NCBI GenBank assembly: GCA_023053685.1
Contig: JALIGW010000002.1
Span: 169,488,430 to 169,552,429, forward strand
Source: Diadophis punctatus similis
Lineage: Eukaryota; Chordata; Lepidosauria; Squamata; Dipsadidae
DNA: 64,000 nucleotides
Reading direction: 5' to 3'
The translations under genes were made by a program, and so were the position numbers. Below the pieces are notes generated by a model. It was given only the letters and a program-made list of their open reading frames with translations. It was not told the origin of the DNA and ran no database searches. Below, one piece after another: positions 45,702 to 58,263 of this stretch; within the stretch, counting starts at the first letter, position 1; the number at the start of each line of letters is the position of its first letter.

Positions 45702-45985
45702 GTCTAACTCCTGAAGGCCAGATGTCTTCTATACTTTAAGAGTTTGGGAATGTGATAAAAATGTGGCTATTATATTTGGCTCTGGTGGCTTAGAGATTCC
45801 ATTAAATGTTGCACTATTTATTTAATTTAATTTAAACGATGTATAAAGTCACCCCACTCGTGATTTATTAGCATTTCCTTATAAAAAATTAAAAGCAATC
45901 AAGATGAAATATAAATACAATTATATTTACAGTAAGCTGCCCAGGGTTTGTGAAACTGGGCAGAATATAAATTATGTAAATAAAT

Positions 45986-46890
45986 ATCCTAGTTGCCATT
46001 AGCCTGAGATGCTGCAGGTAGCTGGTCACCTGGTGGACACTTTCTGCATGACTAAAGATATGCAAGATGTCAGAAGACAGGATAGTCATGCATTTGCAGC
46101 AGAGCAAGGTCCCAGCATTGTATTGAGTTCAGTCCTTAAAAACAGCAAACTCCTAATCATAGACTGATGAGTACAGCCGTCACTGACCCATCCTGAGTCT
46201 AAGTGCCAAGTTACTCTTGAGTGTTCTGTATAAATTGTCTAGGCCACCTTTCTGACTTTCCACATATGCGCAATGTTTCCTTGAACTGGGTGAATAATGT
46301 CTGAGTGACTCTGATCAGGTGGGTCTGAATATCACCTTTCCACTGATGTCTGTCTAAACTCAATCTTACTTATCAGAAAATGGCTTCTCAGCCAGAGAAA
46401 TGCAGTCATCAGTTACCATGGGGGAATCAAATAAAGTTTATTTGTGATATATCTGTTTTGGGGGGAGGGAGGGGGGGAGGGAGAGACCTTTTCAGTTTTT
46501 GAAGGCCAAATGTTGTGTATGTTAAAAACGAACCTTTTGAAGAAAAAGCTTATCTATACCAAAAAAGAATTCACAGAAGAATTCACAATATTTAGGCTGT
46601 TTTGCTATACATAATGATCAATCTCTTTTGGAAAACATATAATATCCTTCCCTTTTCTTAAAAGATGTACACTTCTGCATTACTTTAATTAATGTTTGAT
46701 TGTTGTGGACCTTCACAATAGAAGAATTGTAAGAGATTCAGACACTTTTATTTTACCATTCAGCATATTTTGGAATATGGTATGGGTAGCCAATTTCTTT
46801 CTAATAAGGCATTCATCCACTTTCCCAAAGGATAATAATTTTAGCAATAAGATAAAGAACTTGAAATGCATTATATATGCACTGTTTTAT
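45986..46890. other. Unassigned sequence
   Basis: A G-rich purine run lies at 46460-46483. No gene is recognised. Confidence 0.5.
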
Positions 46891-47104
46891 AGCAATAGCA
46901 CTTAGACTTATATACTGCTTCATAGTGCTTTATAGCCCTCTCTGAGTGGTTTACAGAGTCAGCATATTGCCCCCAACAATCTGTGTCCTCATTCTACCCA
47001 CCTCGGAAGGCTGGAAGGCTGAGTCAACCTTGGGCCGGTGGGACTTGAATTGCCAAACAGCTGACAATCAGCAGTCGGCTGAAGTAGCCTGCAGTACTGC
47101 ACTT
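46891..47104 (-). mobile_element. Sauria-type SINE, head truncated
   Basis: A minus-strand copy from 'agcaatagcacttagac' through the body to 'gcctgcagtactgcac'. The first bases of the tRNA-like head, including the A box, are missing. Confidence 0.85.
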
Positions 47105-47689
47105 CTGTCTCTGGAAGTATTTGTTAAACATTTAGACTTTGTTCCTTACTCATAGAATTCCCTGAATCACACAGGAACAATTTGATGACTGTCCATATAA
47201 CATGTAAAACAACTCCTCATTTATGAGAATGAATGGTATCCAATGAAATTTCAATTAAAAAACAGAATACCTGTAAGAAATGCCAGACAGGAACTTCAAC
47301 TATCCCTTTCAAAAATTAAACTGGGAGCTGAAATACCCATGAAGTGGCTTAAAAATGATACAACATGTGAAGAGAATAAAAAGATAATCTGAACAAGTTT
47401 GCAGTGATTATATAACAACAAGTTGAATTAAAACACATATGTGAAAATAAACAGAAATAATATTGAATAATAACACTGAAAGAGTGAACCCTATAAAGCA
47501 AAATTCCTTAATATGAATGCTATGTATCACTGATAGTATGGTTTAGATCCAGATTAGCAAGCAAAAGTATCATAGGATCAACAATGTTTAACAAATTAGT
47601 TAACTGTTTCATTTCTAATACTTCACTGCAAAATGAAAATTTGAGACTATTAAGTACCATTTATAAAATAAAAAATAGTTAACTGGTTG
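47105..47689. other. Unassigned sequence
   Basis: AT-rich with no recognised feature. Confidence 0.5.
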
Positions 47690-47697
47690 TATATCTC

Positions 47698-47973
47698 CAG
47701 TGGTGGGATTCAAAATCTTTTACTATCAGTTCTGTGGGCGTGGCTTGGTGGGCATGGTAGGGGAAGGATACTGTAAAATCTCCATTCCCTCCCCACTCCA
47801 GGGGAAGGTTACTACAAAATCCTCATTTCCTCCCAATCAGCTGGGACTCGGGAGGCAGAGAATAGATGGGGGTGGGGCCAGTCAGAGGTGGTATTTACCG
47901 GTTCTCCAAACTACTCAAAATTTCCGCTACCGGTTCTCCAGAACTGGTCAGAACCTGCTGAATCCCACCTCTG
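47698..47973. mobile_element. hAT MITE, CAGTGGTGGGATTC family
   Basis: The left end CAGTGGTGGGATTCAAAATC and right end (inverse) CAGAGGTGGGATTCAGCAGG are flanked by an 8-bp duplication with one mismatch: TATATCTC (47690-47697) and TATATGTC (47974-47981). 'taccggttctcca' occurs twice near the right end. Confidence 0.9.
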
Positions 47974-47981
47974 TATATGTC

Positions 47982-48793
47982 GCTTTTTGGAAACACATCT
48001 CTCTCATTTCTTTTAATGATATGACAGGATATTTGCTGACATGTTATGGGTTTTATCAACCTATTTTTCTTATATCATTTATACTATACTAAGTACATTT
48101 TTTAGAAAAAGATTTAGGCATTGGAATAAACTATAGACAATTTAGATCTTTGTTTTGTAAATAATAAATTAATATTGGATTCAGAAGCATATTGGCAATC
48201 CTAACTGAATATCTGAAATAATTAGTTGTCTTTTAGCACTTTTACAAAGACTTTATTTTTGGAAGCTTCAAAGCATTTCTGTTGAGGTTAAACCAGAGCC
48301 TATCACTATGCAATTTCTGGCAATACTAAAAGAATCACAAGATCCATTTTATTTCCAAAGTTATTTTTCCTTTGAAATACATCAGTAAAAGCCTGAACAC
48401 ATGTGGAGTCCCATGTCCTCATTTCTCTATTCTATGTGAAATCAACTTGATATCTCAATGTGTTCATTAGAAACTGATGTACAGAAAAGAGCAAAACATT
48501 CAATAAATAGCAATTAAAAGCTGGAATTTTTCCATGCATCTGCCTTGGTTAACAACAGGATGACTTAATGGATTTAAGACAAATTTGTTTCAGACTCAAT
48601 AAAGAAAAGATGGCAGTATTCTCCCATGCTAAATTTAGATGGAGGCAGCGTCTTGCGTTTCTAAAATGGGATTTCACTGGCAGTTCAATGTTGCTGTTGT
48701 TTGGTTCAACAGACTATGGATACTCTTTGCATGAAGATAGTTACTCTATAAACAGATAAACACATAGTAGCTATAAACTAGAAAAGGACAAAC
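47982..48793. other. Unassigned sequence
   Basis: No recognised feature. Confidence 0.5.
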
Positions 48794-49260
48794 TACCGTA
48801 TTTTTCAGAGTATAAGATGCACCTTTTCCCCCCCAAAAGAGGCTACAAATTTGGGTGTGTCTTATACTCCGAATGTAGCTTTTTCAAAGCTTTTTTTCCC
48901 AGCCCTAACGAGGTGCTAACGATCTTCCGGTTTCTTCCCCGGCTTGTTTTCATTGCTACTCCCTCTGAAAAAGTTTTTTTTCAGCCTTAACGAGGTGCTA
49001 ACGATCTTCCTGGCTTGCAGGATATTTTCATTGCTGCTCTCTCCGAGGAAGTTTTTTCCCCAGCCCTAAGTCTTTGCAGGCTTGTTTTCATTGCTACTCC
49101 CTCCGAAGAAGATTTTTTTCCAGCCCTAACCAGAGGATAAAATAATGTGCTGAAGCTGACCAGACTAAGGACGCTAGCCAGATGAATACCTGGTAGGCAG
49201 ATTGTTTTCCCCTATTTTCCTCCCCCAAAACTAAGGTCTTATACTCTGAAAAATACGGTA
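48794..49260. mobile_element. TA-flanked TIR DNA transposon, copy 2
   Basis: The termini TACCGTATTTTTCAGAGTAT and inverse ('ctctgaaaaatacggta') match the copy at 27525-28518, but the interior differs. The interior has imperfect tandem units of 80-90 bp built from 'cgaggtgctaacgatcttcc' and 'gttttcattgctactccctc' (48900-49130). Confidence 0.8.
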
Positions 49261-49354
49261 CTCTTTTTTCATTTTGTGCCCTCAGTTCAACCATTAGAAA
49301 AGAATTCTAAGTGCAACAGTTACAGTGATCTAAGTTCTATTAGGATCATAGTAG

Positions 49355-49610
49355 AAGAGCAATGATGGTAAAAACAGCAGGGCTAAAAACCAGGATATTG
49401 TAAGTTCTAGTTCTGTTTTAGGCATAGAGACAGCTGGGGGACCCTGGACAAGTCACTCTCTCTCAATCCTAGGAAGAAAGTAATGGCAAGCCACTTCTGA
49501 AATCTTGCCAGGTGTGCTGCTAGAGATGCAGATGAGATGATAGCACACTGCCTTCTTCCTTTTGTCATAACATTAGGTAAAATTCTGGTGGCCACAGATG
49601 CTTCTCTACC
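49355..49610 (-). mobile_element. Old tRNA-derived SINE (non-Sauria), probable
   Basis: Words such as 'gaccctggacaagtcactc' and 'gaaagtaatggcaagccac' resemble the body of an older amniote/squamate tRNA-derived SINE group. It is strongly diverged. Orientation and ends are uncertain. Confidence 0.4.
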
Positions 49611-50174
49611 TACGTGACCTACCGTTCTCTTACATGTTTGATTGCACTAGTATGAGGGAAGTGACTGTAAGTACATGCAAACAAAATCACTACCAAAGGA
49701 ATATTCCAGCTCTATGTCCATGAAGTAGAGTAAGTATAATTTTAATTACTTAATAGGTTAATTTATTAAAGATGGCAGGGAAGGTAGAAACGTGAGTATA
49801 ATCTGAATTTTGAAACACATGGTTTGGAAGTGGATTGCAGATCGGTAATGCAATCGTTCTAACATTTTCAACATAATCTTATACCCAGTACATTTTTCCA
49901 TAGATGCAGATGAGATCTTCAAAATGAAGATACTACAGCAAAAAATATACCAACTACATATCAATGATGAACCAAAAAACATATATCTTATTTTCTGGGT
50001 GTGGCATTTCTACCAAGAAAAGCCATGACTGAAATGTGCAGACTTCATGATTGAGCAGGTTTGAGGTGCATATAAGGTGAATATACCAATTCCCTGCAAA
50101 ACATAAAAAGCATGTAAGTAGAAGGGAATGTCTGCTTTCATTTAATTATTCAGATTTTTGGAGCTGTTTATTAT
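49611..50174. other. Unassigned sequence
   Basis: No recognised feature. Confidence 0.5.
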
Positions 50175-50953
50175 GATCTTACTGCTGTGGCTAGGGGGGC
50201 TTTTGCACAGGTTCGCCTGGTGCACCAATTGCGGCCATACTTGAAGAAGGAGGCTCTACTCACGGTCACTCATGCCCTTGTCACCTCCCGTTTGGATTAT
50301 TGCAATGCGCTCTACATGGGGCTACCCTTGAAGAGTATCCGGAGACTTCAGTTGGTGCAAAATGCGGCTGCGCATGCTGTGGTGGGTGTGCCAAGGTACA
50401 CCCACGTGACACCTATACTCCGCCAGCTGCATTGGTTGCCCATCGGTATCCGGGTACAATTCAAGGTGTTGATCATCATCTTTAAAGCCCTTCATGGCTA
50501 AGGACCAGGTTATCTCCGGGACCGCATTCTGCCTCACACTTCCCTTCGACCGGTTAGGGCCCACAGAGTTGGCCTCGTCCAGGTCCCGTCGGCCAAACAA
50601 TGCCGGCTGGCGGGCCCTAGGGGGAGGGCCTTCTCTGTGGGGGGCCCCGTGCTCTGGAACCAACTTCCCCCAGAGACCCGAACCATCCCCACCCTGCTGG
50701 CCTTCCGAAAAGCCGTCAAGACATGGCTTTTCCTGCAGGCAGGGGGTAGAGACTAGTCCATCTGAGCTCTCCCCCGGGTATGTCTGGTTGGTGAATGTTT
50801 TTTAACTGTTCAATTTTTTAACTTTTTAAACTTGGTTTTTAATTACTGTTTATTTTCTAGTGTTCTTGTATACTGCTGTACGCCGCCCTGAGTCCCTCGG
50901 GAGTAGGGCGGCATATAAGAACCAAGAAATAAATAAATAAATAAATAAATAAA
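50175..50953 (+). mobile_element. L2-clade LINE 3' fragment
   Basis: It covers the polymerase C-terminus: FAQVRLVHQLRPYLKKEALL, LDYCNALYMGLPLKSIRR and LHWLPIGIRVQFKVL in 50187-50501. A stop at 50499 follows, then the last coding part shifts frame. The 3' UTR has 'tacgccgccctgagtccctc' and ends in (AATA)n. It is closely similar to 36885-38294. Confidence 0.95.
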
Positions 50954-52746
50954 TGATCAGCGGACTTAAATAGAGAAACAAATCACACAATCCAGCTTCT
51001 CTTTATACTTTTTTTTTTAAAAAGATACACCTCAAGATGTATCTGTTTGCACATGCCTTTTTCTATTTTCTATCTTTTTTCCTCAACTGCTTTATTTGTT
51101 TTCTAGATGGCTTTGTTTGTTGACTTTCTATACAGGGAGGCAACGTTTTAATGCCATTCTCAATTTGTATTCACAAGGGTACCTCTTTTCTTTTTAGGCA
51201 TCTAAAAAGATTTATTATTGTTATTATGCATGTGGGATTCTTCCAGAACAGGTGGATCACCAAAATAAATGGGTTAAGATTACAGCCTATCTCTGATGAA
51301 TTCGCACAGCTCTGATTAAGGGTCTCTTCATCAGTACTGCACTACTGATATGTTCAAATAATAAACTATTTTACAGCAGCAAAAGCAGCAGCAACAACAA
51401 CCATCCTTAAGCGTCAATACTGAAGTCACTCTTTTTTAAAAAAATAATAATCCTATTTATATCTTGCCTTTCAAGATAGAAGTGACAGAACAAAGTAAAT
51501 ACCTATAGGATCACATCCATTGATTTATATACAGCTGTGAAGTCATCTCCTTCCCAGTCACACAAGGGTGGTTATGAGAACAAATACTTATTACTGTGAG
51601 TGGCATTTTAAAAAGAAGTTTTAAAATGGAATTGTCTTACCAATGTGGACTTTCAGCAAGGAAAGAAAGCAGCATAGTGTATTGACTGTTCTGAGCTTTT
51701 CAGGCACAAAACTCAAAACACAGTTTCAATATTTGAACAAGATTGCCCCTGAAGATGACGGCAATGGAAGGAAAAACTATACTTCTACCTCAATAAGGGT
51801 TAACATATTCTGAAAACAAGATATGAATCTTCTTTGAATCTTCCTTTAAAAAAAGAGACAATATATTGTCATCCTTCTGCTAATGCAGTGAGGAAATATG
51901 TACCATGCTCACATTATCTCAACCAAACCTACCCTCCTTTTAATGGCTTATTTCCTGCTTTATCTTTTCTTTAATACTGGCTAGTTGGTCTTTTATTGTA
52001 ATGCTTTCTTATAGTTAAGAACATATCCTTAAAGGACTCCCCCCCCCCCACCCAGATCACAGCATTATAAACAGAAAGGGAAAGTGCACAATTTGCTGCT
52101 TTCTGAGTGTACGTGTGCTTGTGTATCTGAAAGAAATAATGGGGACATTACATAGAGAGTAGATCATTATTTGTAAATCAGAATAAGTAAGGACATAACA
52201 TCATCCTGGAAAAGAAAGAACTGCAGGTGTTCCCACAGGCAAAGACCATTATCAATTTGCCACTGCCCAGCTAAACAGCTAGCTGCTCAGATGAATGTTC
52301 AATTACCCAGGCTCTATGGGCAATTATACTCTGCTTGCATTCAGAACAATAGCCACAAATGAGCTTATAAATTTCTAAGGAATTGACCTTATTCCTCCTC
52401 CCCCCTGAATGTTAGCCTTATTAAAAGCCATGGGGTCCAAGAAGTGGAATGGAAACGTTCTCCTACTTTTTGTATTACATCAACACTTTTCTCTCAGCCA
52501 GGAGTGGGGGAGGGGGAGGAGGAAAAGGCAAGACCCACTCCCCTAAAACAATAGTCTCTATAGAGAATTGGTATTTGCAGACATTTGCTAGTGGATGAAA
52601 AGTAATGGAATTAGCTTAGCTAGTAAAATCCTCAGAGCATGCTTGCTCGGTGTGGAACAAGGCAATTGAGTGCACAGGAAATGTGAGGGTCACTAGAACA
52701 GGGAACAGATGATTATGCTGAAATATATATATACCTATACAGATAT
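50954..52746. other. Mostly unassigned; possible old LINE scrap at 51010-51220
   Basis: 'ctcaagatgtatctgtttgc' near 51033 could encode LKMYLFAHAF, an L2-like C-terminus, but this is weak. A C homopolymer lies at 52040-52050. No gene is recognised in 1.8 kb. Confidence 0.45.
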
Positions 52747-53465
52747 GTCAAAGGCAATGGTTTAAGAAAAGAGGAACTTGGGGGGGCTAATGTACTAATT
52801 ATGACATAATGTACCACTTGTTACTGGAAATTAGGACTAACCGTGCTGATGATTGCTAGACATTCCAAATGCAAGCTGAGAAATATTAACAAACCACAGT
52901 AAGGTCATAGAGAGATTGGCTTAAGGTGGGCTTATGGAAAAGTATCTATAAAAACTGTACTGTTGCAGGAGTGGCCTTTGCGCAGGCCTATTGGGAACAG
53001 AGGTGGGTTCCTTCCCGGTTTGGACCAGTTCGCCTGAACCGGTAGCAAACAGCTGGTGATGTCACAATGACGTCACATAACCGGTTCGGTCGGTGCCGGT
53101 CTGTGGGTGCCGCCATCTTTTTTTAAAAAAAAATTTAATTTTATTTTTTTAATATTTTGAGGGGGATTTTTTCCCAGGTTTTTTTTTTCTTCTGCACATG
53201 CGCAAAAGCCAAATTTCTGGCACTGTGCATGCGTCGCCATCTTGTTGGAATTTTTGGGGAATTTTTGGCACTGCGCATGCACACAAAGTGTGTGCGTGCC
53301 CACGAGGTGTGGCCACGTGGCACGGGAGGAAGCGAACCGGCAGCGAGGTAAGTTAGAACCCACCCTTAATTGGGAATGATCCTCTTGTGCCTTTCTTCTG
53401 CACAGAATAAAGCTTTTGTAAATCTCCACCTCGGTGTGTGGTTTATTGGGCATTGAACACCAGAC
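52747..53465 (+). mobile_element. Probable solo LTR interrupted by a hAT MITE
   Basis: The U3-like left part begins near TGTCAAAGGCAATGG and has a TATA box, CTATAAAAACTG, at about 52947. After the inserted MITE (52998-53368), an R/U5-like part follows with AATAAAGC at 53407 and an end near 'gaacaccagaca' (53465). The TATA, polyadenylation signal and TG...CA order suit an LTR. A target duplication was not found. Confidence 0.5.
52998..53368. mobile_element. hAT MITE, CAGAGGTGGGTTC family, nested in LTR
   Basis: The left end CAGAGGTGGGTTCCTTCC and right end (inverse) TAAGGGTGGGTTCTAACT are flanked by a perfect 8-bp duplication, ATTGGGAA (52990-52997 and 53369-53376). It contains 'ccggtttggaccagttcg', poly-T/A stretches and TGCGCATGCACA at 53272. 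Confidence 0.95.
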
Positions 53466-54044
53466 AGAACCAGTTTTCTGAGACCACGGAGTGGGGTGGA
53501 GGAATAAAATTGATAACAAAATCTACAAGAACCGTTAAATACATTGGAATTTAGCTAGGACTTAGTTTAATGCAGAATTCAGGTGTTCATGAAAAGGCAA
53601 AACATAGGCTGTACATATGTTTCTTTTGTTATAGGCAGAGAAGCCTTTTAGATACATAGTCCCAGGGAACTAGTTTAAATATCAGTTAAAAACCACTTCA
53701 AAAGTGCTATTTACACAAATACAGTACGGTCAGTCTGTTTCTGTGTGTTTCTTTGCAGTTTGGTCAATGTTAACATTAAGAGAAGCCTTACATTAAGAGA
53801 AGAGAAACCAGGCAAGAGGTGTAGAAAATAAAAGCCCGGAAGAGAAGTCACTGTATTCTCTTCTGCTGCTCCCAGGCTCTGCTTAAATAGTTTGGCTAGG
53901 AATCCAAATGTTTTCTGTAAAGAAAAGAAGAGACCCTACTGGCTTTTCATAAGGCCTGGTTCTGTCACATGGTTCTGTCACTGGGCGTGGTGGTAATCTG
54001 GAGGTATGGCAGTGGCTGTGTTCTTGGTGGTTTTTGTACTTCAG
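53466..54044. other. Unassigned sequence
   Basis: No recognised feature. Confidence 0.5.
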
Positions 54045-54180
54045 CTGTTCATTGTAGTCGTATAATTTTTATATTGTTTCCTGTTTTTACATAGGTTTTA
54101 ATTGCTGTTAGTCACCCAGAGTCATGAATTTAAGATGGACAGCCATATAGATTCAAATAATAAAATTAAAAATAATAAAA
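54045..54180 (+). mobile_element. Old L2-like LINE 3' end
   Basis: A short 3' UTR remnant, 'tagtcacccagagtcatga' ... 'gacagccatatagattcaa', ends in AATAAAA-rich units. It matches the pattern of L2 3' termini in this window (compare 50880-50953) but is diverged. Confidence 0.5.
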
Positions 54181-55269
54181 ACAAAGCAAAATGAATGCCA
54201 GGGAACACTGTACAACTGCCACATTCAAATTTAATAAGCCTTCTCAATAAAAAGAAGATTGGCAGCTACTGGGGTGCAACAGCATCCAGTGACTTTAGGT
54301 GCTAGTGGTTATGCATTAACAGGCCAATTTAATTAGTGAACATCTTAAATTTTAATTGGTAATGGCTGATGCTGGGTAAGGCCTGGCAACTATTCAATAA
54401 GGGCCCCCAACTGTACTGCCAACTCTGCCTAACTGATTTATTCCATAAAATAGAATGAAATTCATTATTGCTCTACTATTTTCAGAGAACATTCATTCTA
54501 GGAAGCCATATATTTTCAACTCGCTAGGTCTTTAGTCACATAATGATTAAGTACGAGCACTGCTTCCACTGTATTAGAATCAGGATTCATATTGACAGGA
54601 TCCCAGGCCGTTTAATTAACAAGGACAATTATATTATTTATTATCCATATGTCTCCTCATGTTTCCCTATTCCCTCACAGTGCTTGGGAAACATAAATTG
54701 TTTCAGCAGCAATTTGTTGTTCTGCGCTATCCTTGTTGAAATATAAAGTATTTTGTGATAGCTTAAGTTTTAATGGGAAACTAGAATCCATTAATTTACC
54801 CCAAAATATGCTTTTGGTGGAAATGAAAACTGTGAGCCGGTATTATCACATTCTTACTTTTTCTCCTCCCCCAACATGAGTGTGGGGGATAGTACACACA
54901 ACCTCCCCTCTCTTCTTTCACATACACAGTGCATCATATAGTAACCTAAAAATAATATGGGTTAAAAGACTGCTGCCTTTTTTCAACTTTCCTGTGGGAG
55001 CCTACTATACTATTAAATTTTAATGGCAACTTATTTTACTCCTCCACAACCTCCTGTTTTGGTTAAGTGGGAAAGGCTGATATGGGCTCCACATGTTTTC
55101 CTGGTTGAACAACAGTGTCATCAACATGCTGATCACAGTCAGTGATGCATCTATATAGTCTTGGTTGATCAAGTGATGTGAACAAGTTTCTCTCTGAGTC
55201 AGGAAGTCATGGAGAAGAATATATTTGGCTCAGTCCTAGTAAGCTCCCTGGGTATTAAGTCCCTCTGAT
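54181..55269. other. Unassigned sequence
   Basis: No recognised feature. Confidence 0.5.
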
Positions 55270-56385
55270 GTCAGGGATTTTCAATTATTAGTTCTGGAGG
55301 TTCTCCCCCAGGCAGAACTAGTGACCAATTTGGAGTATGGAAGAGCAGGTGGCAGCTGATCAAAATGCAGATGGCATCTGTGGCCAGGAGAGCCTTTGCA
55401 CATCTTCATCATGTATGTTGATTATGTCCATTCCTGCATTGGAACTCCCTGCTCAGAGTCATTGAAGCCTTAGTCACCTACTGCTTGGATTACTGCATTA
55501 AAGCATTCTGGGTGGTCTTTGAAGACCAAAGAGAAGCTACAACTGATTCAAAGTCAAGGTCACATCAAGGTCATCCACAGAATGTTATTGCTGTGTTATT
55601 TTACACATTCTGGATTTCTTCTCTGCCTCCCTCCTTCTCACCCTTGCACAGTGGTGGGTTCCTACCGGTGCGGTCCGGTGTGTAGCTCCGGTAGGGAGCA
55701 GCCGATTGCCCAATTTGCGCACAACCACTCCGGTACCGTCTTCGCCAGTCCGTTGTGTGCATCACCATCTTTTTTCAAGAATTTCTGGGCTTTTTGTTTC
55801 TGCGCATGCGCGGAAGCAAAATCGTGCTGAAATCGTGCGGGGGAGATTTTGGTGAGATTTTGCTTCTGCGCATGCGCAGAAGCAAAATCTCGCCGAAATC
55901 TCTCATGTGTGCATGTCCCCTCGCAAGATTTCAGCACGATTTTGCTTCCGCGCATGCGCAGAAGCAAAATTGCACAAGGTGGCACACGTGCATAGTGCAC
56001 ATGTGCATGAAATGTGGAGATGCGCACGCAGCGCACCAGTATCGGTAAGTTAGCAACCCACGCCTGCCCTTGCACCCCTGTGGCACTGATGGCAGATACT
56101 AGAGCAACAGCTAGCAGGGCAAAACTTTCTCCCATTTCAGGTTTTATAGTGGGCTGCGGCTTCTGGGATACTAGCTTTTGCAAGCTCTGCCCGTTTTCCA
56201 CTCTAACTAAGATTAATAATCAGGATTGCATTGCCGTTCTTTATTTTGATACACATTGTGTTATTATTCATTTGAATTTGTTCATTGTTTTATTATTCAT
56301 TTGAATTTGTTTTAAGCCACTGGGAATCCTTGCAATTTGGACAGCTGTATAAATTGCAGAAACATGATGAAATAAATAAATGGTA
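55270..56385 (+). mobile_element. Ancient L2 LINE, broken by a hAT MITE
   Basis: Decayed coding words before the MITE ('ggccaggagagcctttgcac', 'gtcacctactgcttggatta') match the L2 C-terminal region. After it, 'ttaagccactgggaatcc' and 'acagctgtataaattgcag' with AAATAAATAAA form a worn L2 3' end. Limits are approximate. Confidence 0.6.
55649..56066. mobile_element. hAT MITE, CAGTGGTGGGTTC family, nested in L2
   Basis: The left end CAGTGGTGGGTTCCTACCGG and right end (inverse) CAGGCGTGGGTTGCTAACTT are flanked by a perfect 8-bp duplication, CCCTTGCA (55641-55648 and 56067-56074). The interior has three NRF1-type palindromes (55801, 55867, 55949) within repeated 'gattttgcttctgcgcatg' blocks in both orientations. 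Confidence 0.95.
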
Positions 56386-57934
56386 ATCATATGATGAGCT
56401 CAACCACCAATACTTCACCAGTGGAAAGCCACAACTGCCAACTAGAAATACAGCTGCTGCCACAGATGACTCCAAGTTCAGGCAATCCTATGAATTGAAT
56501 ATTCAGCTTGAATAATCCTTTGAATGAGATCTCATTTTGTGGAATTTGAGCTAAAAGGGGAGGGGAGAATCACATTTAGATCTGCGAGGCTGTTTTTCAA
56601 GCTATCAGATCCTTCTGTTCTGAAGCATCCGAACTCTAAGATTGGGGTCTAATTAAATAAACAAGATATGTTAAAGACAAGTTTACAGTTTATATGATTC
56701 AGAGACAAAAGAAAGGTGGTAATATAATATAACAAAATGAAATACAGAAAGATTAAACTTCAATTATTTTGTTTTTGCTTTGTTCTTTCTCTTCCTTATA
56801 GTTTGCATGCATCTGAATATATTTTGCACCTTTTCTCGGATAGTTAACTTTAGCATTATCATCAACAATAGCAATATTTGGATGTTTTCTTATGTTTTTA
56901 GCAGCTTTTTGTTTTCCCTTTAAGTTTCTTTGTGCCATTTGATTAATGTACTTTGTAATACCTGTAACTCATTAGGCAGCTGAGCTCATGCTTATCATCA
57001 TCATTATGAAGTAGACTAATTTCCTTTCCAACAAATGATTACATGAGCTAGTGAGCAATGTGAATGACAACCTTCCCCCAAGTGTTCTTCAACTCACCTC
57101 AAGCTTACAATTTGTTTTACTATTCCCCCCCCCCCAAAGAAATATCTATTCTTCAAATAGCAAGAACATGTGCTGGTCCTTTTCACCGCAGCAAAAGGTA
57201 CAAAATTGGGCTTGATTTGAAATATCAGTCTCTTTATTATGGCATTTGTCAGGGTGCCTGACCATAAGAGATACACAATTCATGCATTCAAATAGAAAAT
57301 GTGCTGGCTCAAATTGAAGAATTGGCTTTGGAAATGGAGAATCATATGCTAGAACAGATTGGAAGATGATCATTCCTTTCCACAGCTTTTTCTTTCCTAT
57401 TTCATGGCTAACCAATAACAGGTTTTTCCTCTCTTCAGAGGAAGATGGTGAATTAAAGACATCTGAGCAAATCCAACTCTTTAGTTTATAAAACGGAAGA
57501 AAGACAGAGTAGATAACACAGTTTATTTTTCAGTTAAACAATTTATGTTAATATAGGGCTTCAAGCATCTTGTTCAGAATGATCGGTTTGCTCAGTATGG
57601 AAAAAGATACTTATGTACTCTCCTCCCTGGCCTTTTTGGCTTTATCTGTAAGAAAGACCGGATTCCTGGCTTGCACAGTCTATTTCTTTCTTGGCAGAGG
57701 GAGTGTTTGGCTCACATTTTATTCTTGCATGAAGCAGAGCTTTTGCTGTGGGGTAGAAGGGTAGGAATGGCTCCCCATAGCATGCATTCCCCCCCAACTT
57801 CCATAATTGAAATTCCAGCTTATCGTTAAAAGATTGAAAATTGATCATTCAAACTTTGGTTGTTAAAATGGGAAGACCAAACACTACCCTATTGTTAAGT
57901 TGAAGATAAACTTCGAGCCGTCCAATTGCTACCA
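56386..57934. other. Unassigned sequence
   Basis: C homopolymers lie at 57126-57136 and near 57791. No gene is recognised. Confidence 0.5.
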
Positions 57935-58263
57935 TGTTAGGATGAGAATAAAATCTCATAGAGGCGATGTTGGATCTTTTACTTGGAATTCAGACATTTA
58001 GAAACAAAACCGAGATTAAAATCTAATAGAAAATATTTATTTCAGTACAAAAACAATAAATCCTGAATAATTACATCTTTGCTAAGAAAACACGACCGTT
58101 CAGGTCAAGAGCCAAGGCAGAAGAAAAATAATGGTGGATTAGGAATGTAGACATGCGTACACTTCATATCACGTGTTCTGCTTGTATTGGAATGTACCAT
58201 AATATTAGATAGGGGTGCACCACCCTGCATAGACATACAACTGACAATATTCACTACGTGACA
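57935..58263 (-). mobile_element. Solo LTR, copy 2
   Basis: Aligned along its full length with 8826-9152: same TGTCACGTAGTG start, AATAAA and CCTAACA end on the minus strand. No exact 5-bp target duplication was found (TACCA before, CCTAT after). Confidence 0.75.

Larger units (their letters stand above)
44560..45985 (+). mobile_element. Ancient L2 LINE, broken by a SINE and a hAT MITE
   Basis: Decayed L2 coding words are visible: 'gcattactacaatgtgctct' (LDYCNALY region) near 44815, 'gggaatgtgataaaaatgtgg' (VKTWL region) near 45750, and a terminal 'aagctgcccagggtttgtg' hairpin near 45932-45985. A SINE (44921-45143) and a hAT MITE (45385-45701) interrupt it. Limits are approximate. Confidence 0.6.
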
